This document shows positions 48,174-56,736 of a DNA stretch of 62,447 nucleotides, piece by piece. The DNA is from DASRIA01 sp035650255 (lineage in GTDB: Bacteria; Actinomycetota; Thermoleophilia; Solirubrobacterales; JBBDJG01), in NCBI GenBank assembly GCA_035650255.1, contig DASRIA010000013.1:1-62447 (forward strand), in the 5' to 3' direction. Position 1 is the stretch's first letter, and each line of letters begins with the position of its first letter. Under the pieces are notes generated by a model, which was not told the DNA's origin, ran no database searches, and saw only the letters and a list, made by a program, of their open reading frames with translations. A program made the translations under genes and the position numbers.

Positions 48174-49685
48174 ATGCACTGGGAGAGCAGGGGTCGCCGC
48201 CGCGGCCTGATCGCGGTTCTGGCCGTCGCAACCACGCTGATCCTCGCCCCACCGGCGAGCGCGACGAGCCTCTCGTGGATCGACGGGTACGACGATCCCG
48301 CCACGCCGGCCGAGTTCGACAAGGTCGGCATTCTCAAAGCGGGCTCCCCGTGGGCGCGAAACGTCCTCGTGCTCGTGCCCGGCACGTCGGCAAGCGCTGC
48401 GTACTTCCAGCCGCTCGCCCAGCTGATCGCGAGCCGCACGCACGACTGGCAGGTCTGGTCCGTCGAGCGCCGCGAGAACCTCCTCGAGGACCACTCCAAG
48501 CTCGACGCCGTGAAGCGCGGCGACGCGACGCTGCAAGAGTTCTTCGACTACTACCTGGGCTGGCTCACCGATCCCAGCGTCCAGGATCACATCACCTTCA
48601 TCCCCGACGCTGACGTCGGCTTCGCGCGCAATTGGGGAATGCGCGTAGCGGTCGAGGACCTGCGCCGCGTGATCGACCTGGCTGGCCGGCACGGGCGCCG
48701 GGTGGTCCTCGGCGGGCACTCCCTGGGCGGGTCGATCACGACCGCGTATGCGACGTGGGACTTCAACGGCCGCGCGGGCGCGAAGGATCTCTCCGGCCTC
48801 GTTTACGTGGACGGCGGCAGCGGGCCTGCGACCCTCACCGCAGAGGACGCGACGCAGCGGCTCCAGGACCTCAGCACCTCGTCCCCGTGGCTCACCTTCG
48901 GCGGCATCCCGAGCCCGTTCGCCGGCTTGTTCAACATCGTGGGCTCGACCTTCGCCCGCTCGGCGCCGAACGAGGTCGGGCCTCTGCACGACTGGCCCTT
49001 GCTCCCCGCGAACCTGCGCCCGCCGGTGACGGCGACGAACGAGGCGGGCTACGGATACGCGCTCGACACCGAGACGTCGCCGCCGAGCCTCGCGGCCGCA
49101 CAAGTGCACGCGGGGCGCCTGGCCGCGGAGGGAGATCCGCGCCCATGGGAGCTCGCCGGTGAGCTCTCGCCGATTCAGCGCGTCGCCGACATGTTCCACG
49201 GGACCGCGCTGCCCGGCCTCGACGGCACGGCGTGGTACCACCCGCTGCGGCTGACGGTCGACTCGGGCGCGATCGGAGCGGGGATCGCCAACCCCGCGCA
49301 GGCGGTGCTCGACGTGCAGGCCACCCACGGCGATGACCTGCGGAAGATGCCGATCTATGCATTTGCCGCCGCGCTCGGGGGTCAGCGAGTGCTCGACGCA
49401 GCTCAGCTGCTCGCCACGCAGTCAGGCATCCCGCAGCACAAGCTGACGCTGATCGACGGGAGCGCGACGTACGCGCATGTCGACCCGATCTCGGCCTATC
49501 CGCAAAACGAGTTCCTGCAGCACCTCGTCCCGTTCCTGAAGACGACGAGCCACGGCGGGAGGCACCACGGCAAGAAGCACCACGGCCGCAAGCACCGCGG
49601 GCGCGGCCACCACGGCCGCAAGCATCACGGCGGGAAGCACGACCGCAAGCATCACGGCCGGGATCGCAAGCACGACGACGACTGA
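48174..49685 (+). CDS. Secreted alpha/beta hydrolase 3 with histidine-rich tail
   Basis: 503 residues from ATG 48174, with GGAGGAGGAG closely upstream. A signal peptide (about residues 1-31, ending PPASAT) leads to a hydrolase core with VLVLVPGTSASAAYFQPLAQ and the elbow VVLGGHSLGGSITTA (catalytic Ser). The late TYAHVDPISAYPQNEFLQHL contains a His at the expected place. It is not closely related to hydrolases 1 and 2. The last 44 residues, encoded at 49551-49682, hold 14 His along with Lys, Arg and Gly in units such as GHHGRKHHGGKH, and end in Asp-Asp-Asp. Such a tail can bind metal ions (Zn, Ni, Cu) or the acidic cell surface. Substrate unknown. Confidence 0.82.
   Translation: MHWESRGRRRGLIAVLAVATTLILAPPASATSLSWIDGYDDPATPAEFDKVGILKAGSPWARNVLVLVPGTSASAAYFQPLAQLIASRTHDWQVWSVERRENLLEDHSKLDAVKRGDATLQEFFDYYLGWLTDPSVQDHITFIPDADVGFARNWGMRVAVEDLRRVIDLAGRHGRRVVLGGHSLGGSITTAYATWDFNGRAGAKDLSGLVYVDGGSGPATLTAEDATQRLQDLSTSSPWLTFGGIPSPFAGLFNIVGSTFARSAPNEVGPLHDWPLLPANLRPPVTATNEAGYGYALDTETSPPSLAAAQVHAGRLAAEGDPRPWELAGELSPIQRVADMFHGTALPGLDGTAWYHPLRLTVDSGAIGAGIANPAQAVLDVQATHGDDLRKMPIYAFAAALGGQRVLDAAQLLATQSGIPQHKLTLIDGSATYAHVDPISAYPQNEFLQHLVPFLKTTSHGGRHHGKKHHGRKHRGRGHHGRKHHGGKHDRKHHGRDRKHDDD
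49551..49682 (+). repeat. Imperfect repeats encoding the His/Lys/Gly tail
   Basis: The DNA behind the tail contains repeated units of about 15-18 bases, such as CACCACGGCCGCAAGCA twice (from about 49578 and 49608) and degenerate copies. Slippage or unequal crossing-over can change the tail length, so strain variation is expected. The reading frame is preserved to the stop at 49683-49685. Confidence 0.6.
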
Positions 49686-49698
49686 GCCGGCGGGTTGG

Positions 49699-50301
49699 CT
49701 AGCGGGAGGGCTTCACACCCAGCATCGCTGCTTCCACGTCCCGTAACCGATCGACGTCGCCGCGCATGCCCGCGGCGGCGTCGTTGAACAGGAACGCCTC
49801 GGCCAGGCGAACGATCGCGTAGGCGAGCGTGGCCGGCTCCACCGGCGGCTGGTACGCGCCGGCGCGCACCTCCTCCTCGATCATGGTCGTGATCCGGGCC
49901 ACGTTGTGCGGCTGCACGATGCCGGCGCTCGACGTGATGATCCTCAATGCCGCGTCCCGCTCCTGCTCCACGAACTGGCGCAGGGCGGGAGCATCGGCGA
50001 GCGCGCGGTTGAAGCGATCGAAGGTCTCGAGGAGCATCGGCCCGCCGCGCCCGCGCGCCTTGGCGCGCGCGGCATCGAGCAGCGGATCGGCGGCGGCGTT
50101 CAGCACCTCCCCGATCAGGCCCTCCCGCGACCCGAACCAGCGGTAGACGGTCGCGCGCCCCACGCCGAGCTCGCTCGCGATCGCCTGCACATCGATCCGC
50201 TGACCGCGCAGATAGCGATGCAGCGCGGCGGCCAGCACGTCCTCCCGGCTTGCGGCCGCGGGGCGCCCGCGGCGTGACGAAGTGGTGGGCGGGCCGGTCA
50301 T
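49699..50301 (-). CDS. TetR-family regulator, QsdR-like
   Basis: 200 residues. The HTH is visible as DVLAAALHRYLRGQRIDVQA, IASELGVGRATVYRWFGSRE and GLIGEVL (about residues 20-66). The ligand domain with LLETFDRFNRALADAPALRQ, FVEQERDAALRIITSSAG and PATLAYAIVRLAEAFLFND fits the QsdR group, whose namesake represses a gamma-butyrolactone-degrading pathway in Rhodococcus. The gene converges on hydrolase 3, with only 13 bases between stops. The GATACA sites upstream of that hydrolase are possible targets, but this is inference from nearness. No nearby palindrome was seen in front of this gene itself. Confidence 0.83.
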   Translation of the reverse strand: MTGPPTTSSRRGRPAAASREDVLAAALHRYLRGQRIDVQAIASELGVGRATVYRWFGSREGLIGEVLNAAADPLLDAARAKARGRGGPMLLETFDRFNRALADAPALRQFVEQERDAALRIITSSAGIVQPHNVARITTMIEEEVRAGAYQPPVEPATLAYAIVRLAEAFLFNDAAAGMRGDVDRLRDVEAAMLGVKPSR

Positions 50302-50325
50302 GGCCCGCCGAACGCTAGCGAGCAG

Positions 50326-51300
50326 CTACACCGGACAGCGCACGGGCCGCTCCCCGCCGGGCATCAGGCAGCGGTCGATGCGGCTGGGCGACCTGCCCCG
50401 GCGGATCCGCAGGCGCATGTACTTGCCGATCGCACCGGCCTTGGTGACCGAGATCTGCACCACGGCCCCCGGGCGCAGCAGCCGCCGAGCAAACCTGCGG
50501 ATGCGCAGCGTGCGCGCGGCGCGGGCGTCCCGCCTTGCCGACGTGCGGGGGCAGCCGCCGCCGCGGCAGAAGACCTCGACCCGCGACCCCAGGGGCGCGG
50601 TCAGGCGTATCTCCCTGATCCTCGTGCCGTGCCTTCCCACCGCGCCGATCACGCGCACCACCGGGAAGGGCCGCATGAACTGCGCGACGGGAGCCTGCAC
50701 GCTGATCGCGCGCTGCGCCAGCCCGGCCGCGCCGTCGCGATCCGCAACGAGCAGCTTCACGAGGTACTCGCCGGGCGCGGCGAAGGAGACCGATGCCGAC
50801 GGGCCCTGCCCGTCGTCGAAGCTGCCGTCGTTGTCGAGGTCCCACGCCTGGCTGACGAGCGGGCCGTCGGGATCGGCGGAGAACGAGGTCAGCACCACGC
50901 TTTCGCCCGGCAATGGTGCGTCCGGGGCATAGTTGAAGCCCGCAACGGGGCTGCGGTTTGCGACCGGGACCGGCTGCGTCTGGCTGCCGCTGCTGCCGGC
51001 GCCGTCCGCGACGCACAGCGTGACGGCGAAGGTCCCGGCTGCGGCGAACGAGTGCTGCACGGTCGCGCCGGATGCGTCGTCGCAGACGCGATCGTCGTCC
51101 TCGAAGTCCCATGCCTGAGTCGTCGTCCCGGTCGACGTCGAGGTGAACGTCACGAGCTCGCCGGTCAGGGGCGTCGCGGGCGCGAAGGTGAAGGATGCGA
51201 CCGGCGCCCCGCGCGCGGCGCCGGGCGCGACGACGAGCATCGCCGTGACGGCGACCAGGCATCGCCACATGACAGCCGTTGCTCGCGTAGTTGCACGCAT
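50326..51300 (-). CDS. Secreted PKD-domain protein
   Basis: 324 residues from ATG 51298-51300, with CGGAGC upstream. The signal peptide covers about residues 1-34 (WRCLVAVTAMLVVAPGAARG). Two PKD-type domains follow, one starting at VASFTFAPATPLTGELVTFT with QAWDFEDDD, and one at VAGFNYAPDAPLPGESVVLT with QAWDLDNDG. The DFEDDD/DLDNDG segments are the usual W-D-F-G-D-G variants. The remaining 115 residues are very Arg-rich (RTSARRDARAARTLRIRRFA), with a Cys pair in VEVFCRGGGCPRTSA. PKD domains mediate surface or polysaccharide binding. No catalytic domain is present. The C-terminal basic domain resembles those of the large secreted proteins at 23432 and 54209. Confidence 0.8.
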   Translation of the reverse strand: MRATTRATAVMWRCLVAVTAMLVVAPGAARGAPVASFTFAPATPLTGELVTFTSTSTGTTTQAWDFEDDDRVCDDASGATVQHSFAAAGTFAVTLCVADGAGSSGSQTQPVPVANRSPVAGFNYAPDAPLPGESVVLTSFSADPDGPLVSQAWDLDNDGSFDDGQGPSASVSFAAPGEYLVKLLVADRDGAAGLAQRAISVQAPVAQFMRPFPVVRVIGAVGRHGTRIREIRLTAPLGSRVEVFCRGGGCPRTSARRDARAARTLRIRRFARRLLRPGAVVQISVTKAGAIGKYMRLRIRRGRSPSRIDRCLMPGGERPVRCPV

Positions 51301-51375
51301 GGTAGCTCCGCTCCGAGGCTGCGCTGCGACCACTGGACGGACGTGGGAGGGGAATTTCTTCCCTCCCGCGCGTGT

Positions 51376-51387
51376 TACGCTGCGAAC
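51376..51387 (+). promoter_or_regulatory. Possible -10 for a leaderless methyltransferase mRNA
   Basis: TACGCT (51376-51381) fits the TANNNT -10 pattern, and its predicted transcript start, seven bases on, falls exactly on GTG 51388. No Shine-Dalgarno sequence precedes that GTG. A matching -35 was not found, so this remains a suggestion. Confidence 0.35.
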
Positions 51388-52311
51388 GTGCCTGGCGATC
51401 ACTCCGTGACCGAACTGCACGGACTGAAGGTCGCCTGGCGACAGGAGCTGGAGGGCGGTGGGCGCGGGTTCGGCCAGGACTTCGTCCCGCTCGTCGAGCA
51501 CACATTCGGTCACGTCGGCCGGGTGTTCGAGATGTGCGCCGGGCCCGGCTACGTGGGCCTCTCGCTGCTGGCCAACGGGCTCTGCGACCACCTCGTCTTC
51601 GGTGACATCAATCCGGCCGCGATCGAGGTGCTGCACGAAACCGTGCGGATGAACGGTCTCGAGGACCGCGTCACGATCTACGAGTCCGACGCGCTGGAGA
51701 GCATTCCCTCGCACGAGCGATGGGACCTCGTGGTGGTGAACCCGCCGCATTTCCCCGACCAGGTGGGGAAGAACTCGAGCCTCGTCCTCACAGATCCGGA
51801 ATGGGACCTGCACCGGCGCTTCTTCCGGGACGTGGGGGCGTTCTTGAACCCCGGCGGGTCAGCCTTGCTGCTGGAGAGCACCGAGGGCAGCTCGCCGGAC
51901 GACTTCCTGCCCATGATCGCGGAGGGCGGCCTGTCTCACGTGCGCACGATCTGGTACTCAGGCGGCCGCGCGCTGCCCATCTTCTATTTCCTCTGGGTCC
52001 ACAAGGGGCTCCCGGGCGTGGTGTTCGAAGACAGCCCGGTTGTCGTGACAGTCGCGCTGCGCGAACCGCCCGCTGAGCCGCAGACCGCTGCGGCCGGCCG
52101 TCCGTGCGCGCTGCACGTCGTGAACGAAGCGGACCGTCCCGTGCGGCCGCAACTGCTGGACGCTTCCGGTGCTTCGCAGCTGTGGCGCCCCCTCGACCGG
52201 ATCGAGCCGGGAGAGGACCTCCGGCTGCCGGTGGTGGCACTCAAGCCGGGCGAGTACGAACTGCACGACCGCGTCCAGGACGTCACCGTCGGCCGCGTGA
52301 TCGCGCGCTGA
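51388..52311 (+). CDS. Class I SAM-dependent methyltransferase with C-terminal extra domain
   Basis: 307 residues from GTG 51388. Motif I is VFEMCAGPGYVGLSLLANG, the acidic end of strand 2 is VFGDINPAAIEVLHE, and motif IV is LVVVNPPHFPDQ. NPP-type motif IV is typical of enzymes that methylate amino groups (N5-glutamine or N6-adenine), so an N-methyltransferase is a reasonable guess. The catalytic part ends near residue 215; about 90 residues with a beta-rich pattern (ALHVVNEADRPVRPQLLDAS) follow. The substrate is unknown. It is divergent from the PKD gene and likely leaderless. Confidence 0.78.
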   Translation: MPGDHSVTELHGLKVAWRQELEGGGRGFGQDFVPLVEHTFGHVGRVFEMCAGPGYVGLSLLANGLCDHLVFGDINPAAIEVLHETVRMNGLEDRVTIYESDALESIPSHERWDLVVVNPPHFPDQVGKNSSLVLTDPEWDLHRRFFRDVGAFLNPGGSALLLESTEGSSPDDFLPMIAEGGLSHVRTIWYSGGRALPIFYFLWVHKGLPGVVFEDSPVVVTVALREPPAEPQTAAAGRPCALHVVNEADRPVRPQLLDASGASQLWRPLDRIEPGEDLRLPVVALKPGEYELHDRVQDVTVGRVIAR

Positions 52312-52324
52312 GCACTCGTTCGAG

Positions 52325-52819
52325 TCAGCCGGCCACGTCGGCGAACACCTGGACGTAGTAGCGCCCGTAGTGGCCGTCGCCGGAGGCGTAGCCGGCGCCG
52401 ATCCGGGTGAAGCTGCGCCGCAGGATGTTGGCCCGGTGGCTGCGGCTGCGCATCCAGCCGCGGCACGTGGCGCTCGTCGAGTCGAACCCGGCCGCGATGT
52501 TCTCGCCCACGATCACGTACCGCCGCTTGGCGAAGCGCTTGACGCGATCGGCGGGTCCGTTGCCCGCCGGGTCCTCGTGGTCGAAGAAGCCCTTTTCGAG
52601 CATGCGCCGCGCGTGCAGGCGAGCCGCAGCGTCGAGTGCCGAGTCGTGCTCGAGCGTGTGCAGCCCCCGCTCCCTGCGCTCCCGGTTGGCGCAGTCACGG
52701 ATCGACTCGGCCACCGAGGCCGACTTCGTCACCTCGGCAGCGCCGGCCGCCCATGCAAGCGAGCCGAACGAGAGCAACAGCAACACCGTCCCGGCTGCGC
52801 GCCGTCCGCGCATTCCCAT
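52325..52819 (-). CDS. Secreted CAP (SCP/PR1) domain protein
   Basis: 164 residues from ATG 52817-52819. A signal peptide (about residues 1-28, GTVLLLLSFGSLAWAAGA) precedes the CAP domain. The latter has RDCANRERRERGLHTLEHDS, AARLHARRMLEKGFFDHEDP, VGENIAAGFDST and WMRSRSHRANILRRSFTRIG, all family marks (including the G-E-N-I and S-x-x-H-R-x-N-I/L segments). Bacterial CAP proteins are mostly uncharacterised; they may bind lipids or act on the cell wall. It is the last of a three-gene exported or carbohydrate set on the minus strand, 25 bases after GH1. Confidence 0.82.
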   Translation of the reverse strand: MGMRGRRAAGTVLLLLSFGSLAWAAGAAEVTKSASVAESIRDCANRERRERGLHTLEHDSALDAAARLHARRMLEKGFFDHEDPAGNGPADRVKRFAKRRYVIVGENIAAGFDSTSATCRGWMRSRSHRANILRRSFTRIGAGYASGDGHYGRYYVQVFADVAG

Positions 52820-52844
52820 GTGGGAAGGGGTCGGAAGGCGCGGC

Positions 52845-54188
52845 TCACGGCCACAGCTCCGGCACGCCGTGCTGGACGATCGTCTGGCGATCGAACCCAT
52901 TCCGACGTGCGACTTCGGCAAGAAAACGCCCGCTCCTGCGCACTTTTCTGGCCCGAGTGGCCAAATCCAGCTCGTACAGGCCGAATCGCAGGTCCCAGCC
53001 GGCGTCCCACTCGAAGTTGTCCACCAGGGTCCAGTGGTGGTAGCCCCGCACGTCGAGCCCGCGCCCGTGCAGGTCGTGCAGCGCGCGCAGTGCCTCGGCG
53101 ATCACGGCGGGGCGCACGCGGTCGAGCGCGTCCGCGTAGCCGCTCTCGGTGATCACGAGCGGCTTGCCGAGCCGGGTGAGCCACTCGTCGAGCCGGCGGA
53201 TCCCCTGGGGGAACGGCTCGCCGAACTTCTCCTCCGCCCCGGGGTCACCACGGGGAGCGTCCGGCGCGGGCGGCGCGAAGCGGTTGAAAGCCGCGCGCCA
53301 GTCCCTCGCAGAGAACCGCACGCGCCGCCGGCCGTAGATGTTGACGCCCAGGAAGTCGCAGGTCCCGCGCGCCTCCGGCACGTCGATGCGCAGGCCGGGC
53401 GGGCCTGAGCTGCGGCCGTCAGCGATCACCTCGAGGAACGGGCGGTTGAACATGCGGTCGCTGAGCGCGGCCGCCCACCGGTCCCCGCGGTGCCCGGGGC
53501 GGTCCGGCACGAAGGTAATCAGGTGGTGCGCCCAGGAGACGAACGCCCCGGGGACGAGGTCGTGGATCAGGGCGTACGCGCGTGCATGCGCGCGCGCCAT
53601 GTTGCGCTGCACCCGCAACGCCGCCGGCGTGTCGCCGCGACGCCCGGGCGGGAAGTCGCCGGTCACGTAGCCGACGGTCGAGTACACGTTCGGCTCGTTG
53701 AAGGTCAGCCACTCGCGGCAGACATCGCCGAGCGCGTCCACCACGCGCCGCGCGAAGCGCACGAACAGCTCCACCGAGTCCGGATGCTCGAACCCGCCCA
53801 TGTCCTCGAGCCAGACAGGCTGGTCGAAGTGGTGCAGGCAGGCCATCGGCTCGAGGCCGCGCTCGCGCAGCCCGCTCAGCATCTCGCGGTAACGCGCGAG
53901 CGCGGAGTCGTCGAAGCGGCCGATGACCGGCTCGACGCGGGCCCAGTCGACCGACAGGCGCAGCGCATTGAGGTTGAGCTCGCGGGCCAGGTCGAAGTCA
54001 CGTTCCGCGTGCTCCCACCAGTCACACGCTACGCCGCTGCGGTTGCCGGCCCGCACGTGGCCGAGCGCTTCCCATCGCGCCCAGGTGCTGGAGGGGTTCG
54101 CGACCGCGCCCTCGTTCTGGAACGCCGAGGTCGCGACTCCCCAGCGGAAGCCGTCGGGAAACCGGAGGTCGTCGACGCCCATGCTCAC
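52845..54188 (-). CDS. Glycoside hydrolase family 1 (beta-glucosidase-like)
   Basis: 447 residues, the usual GH1 length. The acid/base Glu is in EWLTFNEPNVYSTVGYVTGD and the nucleophile Glu in KPLVITESGYADALD (TFNEP and ITESG). The N-terminus DLRFPDGFRWGVATSAFQNE (family FPxxFxWGxATSAxQxEG) and WTLVDNFEWDAGWDLRFGLY near the C-terminus are also intact. It cleaves beta-glycosides, probably glucosides or related sugars. There is no signal peptide, so it is cytoplasmic. GTG 54186-54188 or ATG 54180-54182 can start it. It follows the PQQ-type dehydrogenase gene by 20 bases and precedes CAP. Confidence 0.9.
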   Translation of the reverse strand: MSMGVDDLRFPDGFRWGVATSAFQNEGAVANPSSTWARWEALGHVRAGNRSGVACDWWEHAERDFDLARELNLNALRLSVDWARVEPVIGRFDDSALARYREMLSGLRERGLEPMACLHHFDQPVWLEDMGGFEHPDSVELFVRFARRVVDALGDVCREWLTFNEPNVYSTVGYVTGDFPPGRRGDTPAALRVQRNMARAHARAYALIHDLVPGAFVSWAHHLITFVPDRPGHRGDRWAAALSDRMFNRPFLEVIADGRSSGPPGLRIDVPEARGTCDFLGVNIYGRRRVRFSARDWRAAFNRFAPPAPDAPRGDPGAEEKFGEPFPQGIRRLDEWLTRLGKPLVITESGYADALDRVRPAVIAEALRALHDLHGRGLDVRGYHHWTLVDNFEWDAGWDLRFGLYELDLATRARKVRRSGRFLAEVARRNGFDRQTIVQHGVPELWP

Positions 54189-54208
54189 GGGCGCGGAACG
54201 CTAGCCCG

Positions 54209-56683
54209 TTACTTCGTGACGCGAAGCGCGCTCTTGCCGGAGGCGAGCTTCGCCGAGACGTTGCCGGCCGTGTCGACCGCCCGGACGACCAGCTTGTACC
54301 GGCCTGCGGGCAGCCGCCTGGCGAGGGGGACCTGCCAAGTCCAGGCGCCGGCGGCGACCTGCTTCAGCACGGCCTTCATCCAGCGCGGCCTGGCGCACTT
54401 GGCGGGCCTGCGCGCGAGGCGCCCGGCCTTGGCGTTCCACCAGCGGCAGCCGCTCCGCGTCTTGGAGCGAATCGCAATCTTCAGCGAAGCGATGGCGCCC
54501 GCATCGGTGACCGTGCCGGTCAGCCGGCGGCCCTTCGCTCCGCCGAACAGGACCCGGGGCGCGAGCCTGTCCGAGCCCGGGCCAAACCCACCGGAGCCCG
54601 TCAGGGCGGGGCCGACGTCGCGGTACCGCGCGACGAGGTTCAGATCGGTCGCCGGGATCACGACGTCGTGCGCGACCGCACCGCCGTCCGACCAGCCCGC
54701 GAACTCGTACGCGCGCCCGCCCGCGGCGAACCGCTGCGCGGCCGCGACCGATGTGTGGAAGCCGATCGCAGCCTGCGCCTTGTGCGGCGCGGCGACGAGC
54801 GAATAGCCCGCGTAGGTGATCGGCGCACCGGCGGCCGGCGTGCTGGCGATGGAGAGGTTGACCGCCTCCGGCCGCAGCACGATCGTCTTCGAGGCGGTCG
54901 CGCCGTCGGAGTCCGTGGCCGTGAGCGTGACGCGGTAGAAGGAGTCCGCGTCGTGGTCCGTGGTCGGTGTGAAGGTTGCCTTCTTCCCCGTCAGCGTCGA
55001 GAAGGGATGCAGGTGCGTGCCGTGCACGAGCGCCACGTTCCACGACAGCTTGGCGTCGGCGAGCGCGCCGTCGTCGGGGTCGGTCGCCGACCCGGAGAGC
55101 TGGACGGGCACGCCGTCCCGGTACTTCGAGCCGTCGAGCGGCGCAGCCAGGGTGACCACGGGCGGAGCATTGTTGACAGAGATCCGCACGGTCGCGGTGG
55201 AGCTTGCGTTCTTCGTGTCGGTCACCTTCAGCCGCGCGTCGAAGTTCCCGCCCTTCATGTATATGTGGGAGGGGTCCCGTGTCGCGCTCTTCGGGGTTCC
55301 GTCGCCGAAGTCCCACTCGTACTTGAGCGTGTCGCCATCCGGATCGGTGGAGCCACTGCCCTTGAAGGCGACCTTCAGCGGCGACGCGCCGAACATCGGC
55401 GTCGCGCTCGCGACGGCGATCGGGGTGGCGTTGTTCGGCGAATACGCGACGTGCACGACCGACCCCGTGCCGCTGCCTTGGCCGAAGTTGACGTAGTACA
55501 GCTCCCCGTTCCGCTGCTCGATGTCCACTCCGAACCAATCCGTGGCGAAGTCCTTCGTACCGGTCGGCTTGCCGGACCCATCCAGCTCGAGGCGCTTGAT
55601 GAACCCCTGCACGTAGTCACCGAAGAAGATGTCACCGTCGAACTCGTCCGGGTACGGGCCGCCGACGGGGTAGGTCGGACCGCCGATGATGGACGAGCCG
55701 GAGCCGTGCGCATAGAAGTGATCGGGCATCGTGACCGCGGACGATGAAAGGGCCTTGCAGGTGGGCTCGTTCGAATAGCCGCCGACCGGCTTAGTTCCCT
55801 CGTAGCAGGGCCAGCCGTAGTTGCGGCCCGGCTGCGCGAGGTTCAGCTCCTCCCACGACCCCCAGCCCACGTCACCGACGGCAGGCCGGCCGTTCGGTCG
55901 GATGGTGAACCGGAACGGGTTGCGGAAGCCCTTTGCCCACACCTTGGTGCAGACCTGGGTGAGGTTGTCGACCTCCGGGCAGAACGGATGACCGGGCAGT
56001 CCGAGCCCGTTGCGATCGATGTGGGTCAGCTTGCCGCTGAAGCTCTGCTCGTCGTGCGTCCGCACCGCCCGCGGATCGACGCCGCCGTAGTTGGCCCCGT
56101 CACCCGACCCGATCCACAGGGTTCCGTCGGGAGCCGACCGCACGGTGCCGATGGAATGGGACCCGCCGTCGGATGGGATGCAGTCCACGTTGTTCGCCGG
56201 CAGCGGGCACGGCTGCGTGGGATGGCTCCCCAGCAGCACGGTCTCCCCGGACGCGGTGGTGTTGTCCGGGTTCACGGTGACGCGGGTGAGCCGGGACGAC
56301 TTCGGCTGGTCCGAGGCGGAAGTCTTCGCGTCGTACGTGTAGAGCAGGTAGAGAAACCGGTTCGACGCGAAGCTGGAGTCGACGGCGATGCCGAGCAGAC
56401 CGCGGTCCCCGGCTGTGTTCACGTGGCCGGAGATGTCGACCAGCGGCTTCGAGGCCAGTGTTCCGGCGGCCGTCACGACGCGCACGCGGCCACGCTTCTC
56501 GGCCACGAGCATGCCCACGCCCGGCGCCCAGTCGACAGCCGTCGGCTCGGTCAGCCCGGAGACGACCGTGCGCTCCTCGAAACCCGTCGGCAGCGTCGCA
56601 GCCGTGGCCGAGGAAATGCCGGCAAGAAGGGCAGTACCTGCGATTGCCAAGACTGCGGCGGCCCTCCCTGGCCAATACCGCAT
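54209..56683 (-). CDS. Secreted PQQ-dependent sugar dehydrogenase-like protein with PKD and basic tail
   Basis: 824 residues. The signal peptide (about 1-28) is followed by a six-bladed propeller of the glucose/sorbosone dehydrogenase type, with LTEPTAVDWAPGVGMLVAEK, RGLLGIAVDSSFASNRFLYL, WIGSGDGANYGGVDP, WAKGFRNPFRFTIRPNG and WGSWEELNLAQPGRNYGWPC. A PKD domain at about residues 420-510 (YEWDFGDGTPKSATRDPSHI) and a second Ig-like domain (APPVVTLAAPLDGSKYRDGV) follow. A C-terminal part with an Arg/Lys-rich segment and a predicted beta fold ends the protein. Homologues oxidise sugars with PQQ or act as binding proteins. It stands ahead of GH1. The Cys pairs PCPLPANNVDC and PCYEGTKPV suggest disulfides. 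Confidence 0.85.
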   Translation of the reverse strand: MRYWPGRAAAVLAIAGTALLAGISSATAATLPTGFEERTVVSGLTEPTAVDWAPGVGMLVAEKRGRVRVVTAAGTLASKPLVDISGHVNTAGDRGLLGIAVDSSFASNRFLYLLYTYDAKTSASDQPKSSRLTRVTVNPDNTTASGETVLLGSHPTQPCPLPANNVDCIPSDGGSHSIGTVRSAPDGTLWIGSGDGANYGGVDPRAVRTHDEQSFSGKLTHIDRNGLGLPGHPFCPEVDNLTQVCTKVWAKGFRNPFRFTIRPNGRPAVGDVGWGSWEELNLAQPGRNYGWPCYEGTKPVGGYSNEPTCKALSSSAVTMPDHFYAHGSGSSIIGGPTYPVGGPYPDEFDGDIFFGDYVQGFIKRLELDGSGKPTGTKDFATDWFGVDIEQRNGELYYVNFGQGSGTGSVVHVAYSPNNATPIAVASATPMFGASPLKVAFKGSGSTDPDGDTLKYEWDFGDGTPKSATRDPSHIYMKGGNFDARLKVTDTKNASSTATVRISVNNAPPVVTLAAPLDGSKYRDGVPVQLSGSATDPDDGALADAKLSWNVALVHGTHLHPFSTLTGKKATFTPTTDHDADSFYRVTLTATDSDGATASKTIVLRPEAVNLSIASTPAAGAPITYAGYSLVAAPHKAQAAIGFHTSVAAAQRFAAGGRAYEFAGWSDGGAVAHDVVIPATDLNLVARYRDVGPALTGSGGFGPGSDRLAPRVLFGGAKGRRLTGTVTDAGAIASLKIAIRSKTRSGCRWWNAKAGRLARRPAKCARPRWMKAVLKQVAAGAWTWQVPLARRLPAGRYKLVVRAVDTAGNVSAKLASGKSALRVTK

Positions 56684-56700
56684 CGCCCTTCCAGGCTAGA

Positions 56701-56714
56701 CGGGCATCGGCCCG
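56701..56714. terminator. Weak hairpin downstream of the aldehyde dehydrogenase
   Basis: CGGGC-atcg-GCCCG forms a 5-bp stem 23 bases beyond the aldehyde dehydrogenase stop on the minus strand. It has no T-tract. It is a minor candidate only. Confidence 0.25.
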
Positions 56715-56736
56715 CCTGCCAGCGAAAATTAGGTCT

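Noticed and set aside
49551..49682. CRISPR-like or satellite repeat
   Set aside because: The repeats are in frame and encode the His-rich tail; there are no spacers of constant length.
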